Source: Monosporascus cannonballus
Lineage: Eukaryota > Ascomycota > Sordariomycetes > Xylariales
Direction: 5' to 3'
Assembly (NCBI GenBank): GCA_004154925.1
Contig: QJNS01000039.1
Coordinates: forward strand, 313,009 to 377,008
DNA: 64,000 nt
A program made the position numbers and the translations under genes. Positions 34,780 to 47,259 of the stretch are shown piece after piece (the stretch's first letter is position 1; each line of letters opens with the position of its first letter). The notes under the pieces are model-generated. The model did not search any database. It was not told the origin of the DNA and saw only the letters and a list, made by a program, of their open reading frames with translations.

Positions 34780-35345
34780 GCCCGCGTTATTAAAAATTGC
34801 CGTTAGGTTCTTTCGTCTATTACGCGACGTCAAAATTTGCTTTTTATTTTTGACGATTTCAGTTTTAAAGTTATACCGTATTTTTTATATTTTTTTAAAG
34901 GCTGAAAATGCGAAATAATGGAAAACATTTTTAAATATAAGGCGTATGTTAAACGTGGTTATTTTTATGATATTAACGGCGTTTCTTTATTTTTCTTAAA
35001 GAATATTTGTACCGAAAATTAAGGTTTAAAACGTAAAAAGGTGCTGGCGGAAAAACGTTTCTTGGAATTATAAAAACGTTATTAGTAAAAAATAAACGAA
35101 GCTATTACGCGGTTAATCCGTTTTCGAAAATAAAAAGTATTTTTTCGTTCGAAAAAGGTTAAAATGGTATAATAAAAATTGTAATCGTTAAAGGAGCTGG
35201 AGAAATAAAAGCGTTAGGAGCAGGCCAACGCCGAAATTTCCTTAGCCGCCTTGGCTTTTTTTTTTAAGTTGCCCGGCATTGTTTGGCTGCTGGAAAACGT
35301 TAATTGGGACATAATTATATCCGGTGGTTCCGTCGTTATTAGTAA
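34780..35345 (+). pseudogene. Gy6 antisense ORF with six-cysteine motif
   Basis: Plus-strand gene remnant. The motif at 34879-34968 reads Y-x2-Y-x6-C-x8-Y-x2-Y-x6-Y with the third cysteine (TGC) intact. It is followed by K-R-G and then a charged region (about 35080-35250) resembling Gy8 and Gy4: a run of L-K-E-L-E-K and Q-x-N-A-E-I-S-L-A-A-L. It ends before the chromodomain on the opposite strand. One stop interrupts the motif (TGA between positions 2 and 3). Confidence 0.65.
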
Positions 35346-35389
35346 AAGCTTTTTAACAGACGTTAGGCGCTAATAAGGTTTTTGGCAAA

Positions 35390-38300
35390 TTCCCAGGTAT
35401 TTTCGGAATTTGAATATTTTTTCCACTGAATTAGGTATTAGGTAAGTCCGTTTTGTTTTCGCATATTAAAAAGTTTTTTTATTTTATATACTTATTCGTT
35501 TTTTATTTTTACGTCGTTTTATGCCGTATGTACTTTAATTATGTCTGCTGTTAATTCGAATAAAGAAATATAAAAAATTGAATAAAGTTTAATTTTTGGT
35601 AAAAGTTCTAATTGGTAATTATTTTCTGAGATTTTCTTGGCGATTTTGTATGGACCGATATATTTGAAATCGAGTTTTTTGCTAAGTTTCTTTGTTTAAA
35701 TACTTTTTATGGCAAGAAAAATTATTTTTCCTTTTTCGAAAATTAATTTTTTAACCTTTTTTGATTATAGTATTTGTTTATTTAATTCCGTATGAATTTT
35801 AATTTTATTTTTATTTTTTGGTGCAGTTATCGTAATTATTTTAACGTAAAAATTGTTTTAATATTAATTGCACTATTATTACATATTTTTTATAAACTTT
35901 TGGAATAAAATCAAAATTTGTATTCGTAACTATTATCTTAATGTTTTCGTAATAATTAATATTATAAGTTAATTATATAATTAGTAATTTTTTAATTTAA
36001 TTATTTTATTTATAATTAATATAATACCGTAAATAAGTTTTTAAAGTTTAATTTGTTCGTATTATTTATTTATTTATTTATGGTTTAAATACGTTAAATA
36101 ATTTGTGATTTAGGCCGATTTATGCTATAAAGCCTTATTAAAATTTAGATGCGAATATTAATTCTTTATTTGATATGATTTTTATTAGTAATCCGTATAT
36201 GCTAAAAATATGTTTAAAAAGGGTATATATTAATTGTTCGGCGTCTGTATTTTCGTAATATAGTAAAAAATAGGAAAATTTCGTAAATCGGTTGACGATT
36301 ACAAAAATGCTGTTGTAATATATTTTTGTAATTAAATTTCTGACATAAAGAATTTAATAATAAAGTCGAATATAATTAAATATTATGGTTATTTTGTAAC
36401 TGGTAATAGCTGTAATTTTCCATATGGTTTATATCGTTAAATTTTTATTTTAGCGCAAATATCGTATTATTATATAATTTTTTATATTATTAATTTGATT
36501 TTAAAAAATGAATATATACGTTAAAACCTTTTTAAGGTTTTGTAGATCCTTGGATGTGCGTATAATTAATATTCGTATATTTTTCGTATTAGATTTTTTG
36601 GATATTTTTTTGGAATTTATATTTTATCCGTTTTTGGGTTTTTTGAAAAACCGTTATTATATTATTAAATGTTTTAATATATATCGAAAGGTATTACCAG
36701 AATTATTATAATTTGTCGTAAGCGTAAATAGTTTTTTATAGTCGTATTAAAAATTATATAGTTAATATTAACCAATTTCTTTTAAGGTTTAATTATTTTC
36801 TTAAAATATTTGCTTTACCGTTTTTTAATTTTCGTTTTGTAAATAATAATGAAATCGAAGTTTGCTAATTTTTTCGTATAATAAAATTATTGTTTTATAA
36901 GTTCCTTAATCGTAATAAATTAGGTAAGATTTTAATAATCCGTATAAACCTTAACCTGGTATAAGTTTTTTTTTAGAAAATACCTAAATTCCCGAAATGC
37001 TATAATAATGGCCATAAACCTTTTATTTAAAATGCTACAATTAAGCTCGGCTTTTTCTAATTTATACGAAAAAAAATGTAATGAGGTATAATTTGTTTTA
37101 ATTATTTTGCTATCCGATTATTACGTTTAACGCATAATCCGAAATATTGGTTTTTAATTTAATAAAGTAATTTAAATTGTATATAATTAATATTGGTTCG
37201 TTAATAATTATATGCTTAATATCCTAAAATATTTTTTTATGTTAGGCGTTTATTTAAACTTTTTTTTTCGTAAAATTCGTTAAAGATATAATTATTTTAC
37301 TAAAGTTTCGAATAAATTTCCTGTAATAATTAGCGAATCCAAGGAATACCTGTATTTTTTTAATTATTATTAGCATTTGCCATTCCGTAATTGCAGCCAT
37401 TTTTTTGGAGTTTATCTTAATATGTTCTGAGGTAATAATATATTCCAGATATTTTACTTTTTATATATGGAATTAATTTTTTTTTTACGTTAATAAGTAA
37501 TTATACGTTTTATGAAGCTTAAAAAACTTTATAAATATATTTTGCATATATTTTTTCTATTTTTAAGAAAATGAAAATATCGTCGAGATAACAAATAACG
37601 AAAATATCGAGATATTTTCGTAATACTTAATTAATTATTCGCTAGAAAAATATTAATATATTCGTAAATCCCATTAACGTAATTAAATACTTAAATAATC
37701 CGTATTTTATTATAAAGGTCGTTTTTTATTCGTATTCTTTTTTAATTTTAATAAAGTTATATCCATTTTTAAAATTAAATATTATAAATTATTTAGTTTC
37801 GTAAGGTTGGTTTTTTATTTCCGTAATTAAAGATAATAATATTTAATTTTTAATCATAATATTATTCAGTTATTAATAATTAATTATAAATCGTAATTTT
37901 TTATTTTTTTTAATACGAAAAATATTGGATATTTTGTTAATAATTTCGAAAATCGTATTTATTTTTTTTGTAATCGAATTTCCAGGTATTTTTTAAAAAT
38001 GCGTAACTTGTTTCCGTTAAAATTATAATAAGGTAAAGCTTTATCGAAAATCCTTTTTAAAAAATTATTTCATAATTTTATTTACTATATTCTGGGAATT
38101 TTATGTTAAGCTTTTTTCTAAAACGTTATTTGTATTTATAATATTATAATAACATATTAATTAATATTTTTAATTTTTTAAGCTATTATTCTTATTATTC
38201 CAAATTGTTATTTAATTATTTTAATCTTATTTTAATAATAATAATAATATGTTGTATTCTTCTTTAATACCTGTTTCTTTATATATTTTATTTTTTAGGT

Positions 38301-38830
38301 AATAAGGTATTTATCGTATCTTTATATCTGTATTTATCGTTATTATTAATCGAATATTAAATTTTAATTCCTGTTTTTTATTTATTAATAAGATATAAAA
38401 TAAACTATATTTAATTAATTTTTTTATTAATTAATATTCCCTATTAGCCTATTTATAATAATTTTAAAATTATATTGTAATTTTAAAATAAAACGATATC
38501 GAAATTAACCGTTTAATATTGTTTTTTAACAAAAATCTCGAAATAATTAATTTTGCGTATAATTTTTTCAATATCGTAAATAAATTTCTAATTTTCGGTA
38601 TTTGTTGTTATATAAGGTATTAATTTATATCTTTATAGTAATTTAAATTTATTAACCATATTTAATGCAATATAATTCCCGCTTAAAATTTCGTAATCTA
38701 TTATTACGATATATTAATACGTTCCGATTTATATATCCAAAATAATAAAGTTATTAAAGTTTTTTATCGTTACATTTAAAGCCTTTTTTGGAAATTCCTT
38801 TTAATTTCTTTAGGTTTTATTATTTTGCAG
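35390..38830 (-). pseudogene. Gy6 pol remnant
   Basis: Minus-strand chromodomain near 35390-35520, integrase 35600-36860, RNase H 36900-37290 and RT about 37290-38130. RT has its catalytic L-D-D intact at 37579-37587. Protease is around 38640-38740. Plus-strand frame 36508-36711 is a shadow. Stops throughout. Confidence 0.85.
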
Positions 38831-38839
38831 CTTTTTTAT

Positions 38840-40660
38840 AGGTAATTTTTTATTTTTAATTCCTATTCGAATTTATCGAACTTTATTTATATTTTTTTCG
38901 TTCAATACGTTAAGCTATTATATTTATCGTTATGGCCGGCATATTGTTTTTTCCAACCATATTAATTATTCTTAGTTTTTTTATAATTTTTTCTTTATTA
39001 AATAAATTATTTTTTTATATTTACGATTATATCCTATTATACGTTATTTTAATTATCGTTTTAAAAGTTTTTTATAAATTAACGTATTTTTTCTTTAATA
39101 ACCATTTTTTCTTAAAGATTCGTAATAAATATTAATTAAAAATGGAAATTTATAATAACTTTTTAATAATACTTTTTTACCGTATGTTAAATTAATTCTT
39201 TTTCCGTTTAATAATTATATTATCCATAATAATAAAAAGGGTTTTCTTACGGGCATTATTTTTCTTTAGGCCAGCTTTTTATTTTGGCTAATTACTGGAT
39301 ATCCTTTGAGGTTATGGTTCGAAGTTATCGATATTATTACTTATCGTCCTTATTATTTCCGGGATGATTTAGAAAATCGAATCCTTTATAATATATACGG
39401 GTAATTCTTTTATAAATATATTATTTCCATTTTTCGTAATCGGGATATTCTTGTCGTCGATAATATATAACGTATATTTTGCCATATCGATCAAATATTC
39501 CGGGATAAATCTTTTTTTATCCAGTTCTAATATTGGCGTAATTATCCTTATAATGCTTTTTATTATGTTTGCAATATTTGTCAAATTAATTTCCTAATTT
39601 TTCGTATTTTTCGTCAGATTTCTTATTATAATGGTTCTTATTAAACCTTTTACTATAAGCCTAATATATATTTGGCTTAAATTATATTAATAACTTTATT
39701 ATTATTTTTTTAATTATTCTTAAATTATTTGTCCGATATAAGGATTTAATTATTTTATCGTGGCTTTTTAAGCTTTTTGTATTTATAAGCCTTATATCCT
39801 ATTTTGCCATAATTAAAGCACATAATTTGGCTTTAATTTTATTTATGAGTAACGCCAAATTTTATAAAATTTAATACCGTTCCGTAAAAAATAAAAGGTA
39901 CGTTTTGTTTTTTCTTTTAATTAAATTTATTATATTTCGAACGTAAAATATATTATCTTTTTTTTTCTATCGTTTTTCAAATTATCGATTATTAATTTTA
40001 ATTACCTTTATAATATACCGATTTAAAAAAATTAATCGTTTAATTCGAATAATTTCGTTTTTTACGTTATTTTTTAACCCTTTATAAAATATGCCGATAA
40101 AAATATTAATTTCGTTATTTCCTTATCCGGCCTTAACCGCAAAACTTTTAAAGGTTACAGCGTACTTAAATATAAATGCTTTTTATCGGAATTACAAAAG
40201 TTATTAAACCGTAAATCGTTTTTTATCCGGATTACCGACATTATTATATACTTTATTTTCGAAATTGATATAAAGTAAAAAAATCTTGTTAATAAAATCC
40301 TCCTTATCCGGCTTTTTTATTTTTAAAAAATTTTTATAATGGGCTTAAATTAATTAACTGTATTTCTTATTAGGTATGTTCTTATTATTAGGATTATATC
40401 TGCTGGATTATTAAGGTCTTGGAAATAAAAGTAAATTTGTACCTGAATTAAGAAAATCTAAGGGTTATTTTTCCTATCGTAGGGTTCTGGTTTCTTAGGT
40501 TTTATACGGGCGAAAAAGAGTTGGGCAGGTGGCATAGCCTTAAGCTGTCGAATTTCTTTTTCCAGTTTCCGAATTCGAGCCTAAAGCTGCTAAATAGGGG
40601 TTTTTTAAATGCTGGTCGATATTTTGACAATATTAAATATTACTTAGAGTTTAACGATAT
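38840..40660 (-). pseudogene. Gy6 gag remnant
   Basis: Includes an open 71-codon minus-strand piece at 39369-39584 (the linker with YTLYIIDDKNIPITKNGNN-type sequence). The CCHC knuckle at 39779-39820 reads C-F-N-Y-G-K-I-G-Y-K-A-Y-K-Y. The capsid segment is near 40090-40190. Plus-strand frame 38932-39135 is a shadow. Confidence 0.78.
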
Positions 40661-40668
40661 TACTGAAT

Positions 40669-40682
40669 AAAAGCTTATAACG
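40669..40682 (-). other. Gy6 primer binding site
   Basis: Minus-strand CGTTATAAGCTTTT, adjacent to the 5' LTR. De-RIPped, the core TTGCAAGCT is complementary to AGCTTGCAA of the LTR. Confidence 0.5.
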
Positions 40683-41090
40683 TATAATAGCTATACGGTT
40701 TAACTAATTATTAAACCTTAAGTCGACGGGTTTATATTAATAAAAGTATCGTAAAAATTTAAGCAATAAATATAATAACGTATTACCTCTCATAATACCA
40801 AAAATGCTTTAAGTAACGATATTATATTACAAACGATTAATATTAATAAATATTATAAGCTAAAATTATTTAAATTATAAAAGTAATAAACATATATATC
40901 TTAATTCCTTTATTACTGCTTACGTTTATTTAATAAAGTTTCGTTAAGCGGTTACTCAGTGCTACTTAGTCGTACTTAGTCGTGCTTAGTTGAGATACGT
41001 TAAGCACTGATTACGTGACTTTGGGCTAGCGTAGCTTTGTGATCTTGGCCCGGACCGTTTTCGCAGGCCCAGTTAACTTAGGTTGTAACA
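40683..41090 (-). repeat. Gy6 5' LTR (408 bp)
   Basis: Inward (left) part heavily mutated, outward part clean. TTACGTGA is at 41011-41018 and GACCGTTT at 41053-41060. Ends GGTTGTAACA at 41090. Confidence 0.93.
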
Positions 41091-41286
41091 AAAAATTATT
41101 ATTATATTTGCTTTTCCTTATTATCGCCGCACTAATAAGTAACGAAATAATAAGGTTTACGTTTTACCTGCTTATTTTTTTGTTATTTTCGCATATTGGA
41201 CTTTTTTTTTCTTTAATTCGTATAATAATTTTGTAAATACCTTATATTAGAAAAAAATAATTACGATATTAACATATATAATATAA

Positions 41287-41326
<40 letters not shown>

Positions 41327-41353
41327 TTATTATTATTATTATTATTATTATTC

Positions 41354-41436
<83 letters not shown>
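41287..41436. repeat. (ATT)n microsatellite
   Basis: About 150 bp of near-perfect ATT triplets with two ATTCTT interruptions in the first half. It lies in the non-coding 3' part of Co2. Confidence 0.95.
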
Positions 41437-41438
<2 letters not shown>

Positions 41439-41602
41439 AAATAAATATTTTTTTTATTTTATATATATATATTATATGCGTTATAAATTATTAAATATAT
41501 TAATTATTAATTATAATTATTAATAATAATAATGTTATTATTATTAAGTAACTTTATTTAAACTATTAATAATAATTATGGTAAATACTTTTTTAAGTTT
41601 AA

Positions 41603-42300
41603 CGTATTACGGCTGTTTATATTTACGTAACGCGCGTAACGCGCGCGGAGGCCGCCGCCGCCGCCGTTACTACCGCAGACGCCGCCGCCGATACCGAACG
41701 CAAACAGGACGTTTTTGCTTTGTCCGCGTTCGCGCCTATTACCGCGCCTGCGACGCCCGTAACGCCTATAACGCCTATTTGCCTGCCCCGCCAGCGTCCC
41801 GCGCGTAAAACGCGTTATTCCGAACCTTATTTCGGTTACTTACGTTCCGCGTTCGCCGGCCGCTCTAACGGTACGTATTATAACGCTGCCGTAGGCAATC
41901 GTTACTGGCATTACGCTTCCGGGCATATTTACGTACCGGTATACGTACTTTTTTGCTTTTTAGGAATTTTTTCCTTTGCTAACTATTAATCGTAACCCTG
42001 CCGTCGCCCGCGTTACCGCAATATGCCTCGTAAAGGTATTTAAAAACGACGCCCCCCGCCGTATATATTCCTTTTTTATTCCCGTTCTTATGCTTTAAAA
42101 AAGTATTAACCGAAATTATGAGAAGTAAATCGCCTTCATACGGCTATTTGTATGCTTTTCGAAAAACAGAAAAAAAAATAAAAAGATACGGATATGCCTG
42201 CCGTTATAATACCTACCGGTATTATGGCGGCTACCGGTAATACGCTTACCGTACGTGCGTAAATACTGGCCCTAATTAGGCAAATTCTTAATTTATTTTT
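41603..42300 (+). other. GC- and CpG-rich patch of unknown origin in Co2
   Basis: Lies between the Co2 RNase H end (about 42370) and the Gy6 insertion, where a copia 3' end should be short. On the plus strand (antisense to Co2) 41603-41989 is open for 128 codons. It has an Ala/Thr-rich start (EAAAAAVTTADAAADTERKQ), a Pro/Thr run and a hydrophobic C-terminus, with no ATG near the start (ATG to ATA by RIP is possible). GCC triplet runs lie at 41650-41692. No homolog is recognised. It could be a captured fragment, an unrecognised small insertion, or a Co2-specific accessory region. Confidence 0.35.
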
Positions 42301-42369
42301 GTTATAAATATAATAATAATAGTAATAATAATTTTTTTTAATTTTTTTAAAAAATTTAAAAAAAGTTCG

Positions 42370-45300
42370 CCCCGAAAGTATTAAACCTAATAAAATATTA
42401 CGTATTTTATTTGTTTTTATATTTTTTTAATTATATTTACCGTAAATCCTATAAATTAAAAAATAATTTAAAATATATAAATTATTATTTAGAAAAACTT
42501 TCCTTAATTTATTAATAAATATTTAAATTATAAATATATAAATTATGTAAAATAATTTATAAATTTATTTTTAATGTAATTATATATTTCATATATTAAT
42601 ATAACATAATTAAATATTAATGTTTTTATTTTTTTATTTCAAATTTAATTATTTATTAATTATTATAAAAGAATTTGAATTTAACTTAATATTAATTTTA
42701 AATCTTAAAATAAATATTTAAAAAATTATAATTTATTTAACGGTATATTTTAACGTAACTAATTTAACCTTTATTATAAAAATCGTTATTATTACTTAAT
42801 AAATTATTTTTTATATAATTAACTTTTTAAAACAAATTATTATATAATTTTAGGAAAATTACTATATTTTGGAATTAATGGTAAACGATACGTTTTTTAT
42901 AATTAATAATATTTAGGTTTTTATATTTTTACGTTTATATATAATTATTAGAAAATATTTATAATAAAAATAACAAATTATTTTATTAATTGTTTTATTA
43001 TATTTATTAAATAAATTAATTAAAAATTTTAATAATATAGAAATTATATATATTATGTTTAAGCGGATTATCATTATTATATATAAAATAAAACTTACGC
43101 GTTCTTAATAGTTTTTAACTTATTCCTTAAACGTTATTCCGGTATTAAAAATTAATTTTTTATTTTTTTAAAAAATAAATAAAACGTAAATATTTTTTAT
43201 AAGGCCAAAATAAAAAATAATTTTCTTAATATAAAAGTTATGCATTAGGAAAAAAACTTTTAATTTATCCCGGATTATTAAAATATTTAAAATTAATTCG
43301 TTTCGATTTAATTTTTAATTTTATAAATTTCTTTTAATTTTAAAAGTAATTTATTAATTTAATGTTAATTTTTTCAATAATAAAAAATATTAAATTATTA
43401 ATACAAAACATAAAAATAAACGTATAATATTTATTATACAATAGGTACGGCTTTTTTAAAAATATAATATATTTTAATTTCCGTAAATTAAAAAGAATTC
43501 CTAATATTACAGCAAAAATAAATCCTTAAATCCATATAATATTTGTTTAAATTTTGTATATATTCCGTTTTTCTTAAAGCTATCGGGAAAACCATAAATT
43601 ATTTTAGCTTATTTTTTACGAAAAATATTTAAAAAAGTTATTTCGATGTCGAATTAACGAATTTTAAGGTTAAATTTAATAATTATAATTATAGTTATTT
43701 TAAAAGCTTTAGCCGCAAACATAATAATATAAGTATTAATAAATAAATCGGTTTTCTGGAAATTGCCGTATACGTAAATACGTAATTTATAACGTTTTAA
43801 CTAGCTATTTTTATCGAATTTGTATATAAAAACCTATTTTAAAAGGATTAATTTGGACTTAGCTTATATAATCGGTCTTTCCTTTTATATTCCGCGTTCC
43901 GTAAACGCCTTAATTTCTTTTTTAATGTTTTTTTTAAAAAGTTTATCTTAAAAAATATTTTTCGAAAGTTTTTTAAAATTTGGACGGCTTAAATAACTAA
44001 TTCTTATAAATTTTAAATCTTCTAAATATTACGCCTCAGTTTTTAATGTTTTGTATAATATTTTTATTATACTTATTACATAAAAAATATAAAGTTTTTC
44101 GTATTTTTATTCTGCTATATATTATAATAATAAAAATAATGAATTAATTTTTATTTAATTTCAATTTAAGATTAAGCATATTTCGCTATTTCCGTAAATT
44201 ACGGTAATATTTACCAAATAAACGCCGCTATTTTTAATATTATTATGATTTTTTCGTTTCCGTAATTTTTCATTTTTATAAATAGGTATTTGCGGTTATT
44301 TTTCTTTACTTTCTTTAGGTATAGGAATACGGGAAGCAAGGTTTTTTTAATTACCGGAATTTTCCTTATTTATTAAAATTCCGAACTTAATATTAAATAT
44401 GTATAAATAAGTTAATTTATCTATAGGTCTCGTTACATACATTTTTTAGAAAATTTTCTTTATATTATTTTTCTCGTAATAAACTTACAGATACTTTATA
44501 GGCTTTATATTTTCAGCAAGTAATTAAGCCTTGGCGTTAACGAATAACTAAACCATATTTTTTAAGCATTTTCCTAAATCTTATTTTCCGGATTAGGAAT
44601 ATTTTTAAGGGTTAAAAATTTACGATTAATTCCAGTTTTGCTCGTAAGCTCCTTTATTTTTAAATTTTAACTTCTCAGTTGGCCACCCGTAAAATCTTTA
44701 AGCTCGGGATTAAACCTTTTAACGTTTTTTAAAGTATTATAATTAATATATAAATTATCCTATACATTAATTATTTCGAAAATTAAATTTTCTTTTTTAA
44801 TTAGGCTTTTAAAAATATGGAAATTTTGTACAAATTCCTAGATTATAACTAAAGCGAATACCTTTTTTTTCTTTTTTTTAGTTAATAAAAAGTATTTTTA
44901 TCGAATATAATATTACGCGTAATAATAACCTTACAGAACTTAAGTATACATATTCGGTAAATATTAAAAGCTCGGTACCTTACTAAATATCTAATATAAG
45001 CTTTCGGTTCAAGTTTTTATGTTCGCTTATTTATTTTTACTCTTTGCTTTTTTATTAACGGATACGTTCGTACGCCGTATGCGAAAATCCCAGATTAATT
45101 GGGCTTAAGATTTACGGTATTCGTATTAATTATAACGGGATTATATTAACGAAAATATTGCCTAAATTAACGAACGAATACCTTCTTGAGTAAAAATTAA
45201 TCGTAAAAATGGTTCGGGCTTATATTATATAATTACGATGTTGCTTTTATTACTTTAGGCCAAAATTCCTTAAGGAAATTTATTTCTAACTTTATTTTAA

Positions 45301-45551
45301 AAATTTCTTTAATTAGTTTTTTACTTACTTACTTATTCTTTCCTATAAACTTTTTAAAATATAATAGTAAAAATTTAATTTTAATTTTTTAAATATATTA
45401 TATTTAATAAATTATATATTTATTTATTACGATTATCTTAATATCGTTATTTTACTTAATTTGGCAAATAAAAAGCTTATATTATTTACGTATTTAATAT
45501 TCGAAATCTTTAATAACCCGGAATTTTATATCTTAAATATAAATAATAATT
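42370..45551 (-). pseudogene. Co2 pol remnant: integrase C-part, RT, RNase H
   Basis: Minus-strand copia polyprotein. RVT_2-type RT lies at about 43420-44000: FIYKFDKN, then TDLFINTYI and ITFLNIFRKK, and ILYGFKD near 43545. RNase H covers about 42400-43100. The integrase C-terminal/linker region is at 44900-45120, with YIRYLVRYRAFNIYRI and IIFDKNTFY matching the copia pattern 'GYLVGY...W...I...RDVIFDE'. It ends at the Gy7 target duplication. Many stops. Confidence 0.82.
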
Positions 45552-45757
45552 TGTGAGAATACAGCCCTTATGAGGATAAGGCTGGTAACCGACCAGTTAC
45601 CGATCAGTTACCGACCCACTTACTAGTATAAATCCACCATCTGGCAATTAGTAAGAAATGCCAGATAAAAATAACCTAATATATTTATTTCTTGGAATTT
45701 GTTTTATAATTAGTTAGAAATTACCTTATCCAGTTTATAATTATTTATTATTTTACA
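45552..45757 (+). repeat. Gy7 5' LTR (206 bp)
   Basis: Starts TGTGAGAATACAGCCC and ends TTTTACA. The first 100 bp are clean and include a short repeat (ACCGACCAGTTACCGATCAG). The 3' end is RIP-mutated. Confidence 0.93.
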
Positions 45758-45829
45758 ATTTTTTATTTATTATAAAAGATAACGCGATAATTATTAAAAG
45801 CAAAGTTTGCTAATTACAAAACGAACCTA

Positions 45830-47060
45830 AATTATTAATCGAAAAGACCGCCGATCGGAACCCAACCGACGAACGATCGATTACGGTATAGAAATAGGCG
45901 AAAAAGCTTATAACGGAACCTTAACGGGCAGAGAACTATAATTCCCGAAATCCTAAATCCCCTTATATATATAATAAGGATACGTTCCGATAACCGTTAA
46001 TTAAATAATTGAAAAACGGGCGTAATACAATAAACGCGTTCCGAAGTTTAAAGCAAATAAAGGTTAAACTTTTTAATAATAACCAGATTTTAAAAATTAT
46101 TCGTTAATAAAATAAATAATATTCGGAATTATTCGGATAATTGGCCGAATAATAAGTGATAATATAGGTTAAAAAAATAAGGCTTTATAAATTAATTACG
46201 ATATCATTATAAAAATTTAAAGGCGATAAATAAATACCGTATTATAATTATCCGAAATTTTCCGAACGCGCGTCGATTAGAAAAAAAAAATTAAATAAAA
46301 GTTATTACGGAAATTTATGCCAAAAGGCCAAGGCGAAATGCCTTTATTTATATTTAATAAGCTATGGGCCATATTGGAATTTTTATTACGAACGTTTAAT
46401 AATTATACCGTATTACGCTTAATTATTTTAATTATGAAAAAAATTAAAAATGGAAAATTTATAAACTTTTATTAGGAAAAATTACGTAAATCTTAACTTT
46501 TTCGATAAGGAATATAAGGAACAATTTATAGAACTGCAATAACGATCCGATTAATCGCCGTTGGACTTTTACTTTAAATAAAAGTTCTTAATTTATAAAA
46601 TAAAATATACGGATATTTTTAATTCGGAAAATAATGAAAATAATAAATATTTGTTTTTAATTATTTTTATAAATTAATATTAAAGTTACGAAATACTTTA
46701 TTACGGAAAAACGTTAAATTAAAACAAATTAATAACGTAATACATAAAATAAAACGTTATTAAGATATTTAAAAAAAAAACGAAAAAAAACTAATTATTT
46801 TTTGTTAAAGGTATTAATAAGGATAAATAATTTTATTTTAACGTTTTCGGGAAAAAAATCATTAAAATAAATTAAAAACGTTACGTAAAAGTAATAGGAA
46901 TTATAGCCGTTTTTATATTCGGAAGGCAGATAATCGCCGATTTAATTCCGAATAAAATAAGGCCGTACGATTTAATATTTTTAATTTTTATAAAAGCTTA
47001 TTTAAATATTATAATTATAAAACGCTAAATTATAAAAATATAAATTACAAATTAAAAAAA
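45830..47060 (+). pseudogene. Gy7 gag remnant
   Basis: Plus-strand capsid region around 46450-46560 reads LNFFDKEYKEQFIELQ with downstream helical segments. A nucleocapsid knuckle at 47007-47048 has the exact C-x2-C-x4-H-x4-C spacing, but all four ligands are now Y (Y-Y-N-Y-K-T-L-N-Y-K-N-I-N-Y). Confidence 0.7.
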
Positions 47061-47259
47061 AATACGAATATTTTATTATCCCGGTTATACGGAAACCAAC
47101 CTTTAAAAGCCATATAGGGTATTATAATATATAACGACGAATTAAATTAATTTCTAGACGTAAATTTAAAAAAGGAACCGGAATAAGTATATATATTTAA
47201 TCTATTTCGGCTAATAATTGTAAAACGGTTAAAATAAACCCGCTTTTTAAAAAAAGGGT

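Larger units (their letters stand above)
34296..41090 (-). mobile_element. Gy6: complete (degraded) Ty3/gypsy element, 6.8 kb
   Basis: LTRs of equal length (408 bp) at 34296-34703 and 40683-41090, with target duplication AAAAA (34291-34295 and 41091-41095). It is inserted in the 3' non-coding part of Co2. It holds the same gag-pol-chromodomain layout and plus-strand antisense gene as Gy4 and Gy8. Confidence 0.94.

Noticed and set aside
41578..41808. 76-codon Arg/Tyr-rich ORF
   Set aside because: It is the out-of-frame reading of GCC runs; the alternative frame from 41603 is longer and more protein-like.
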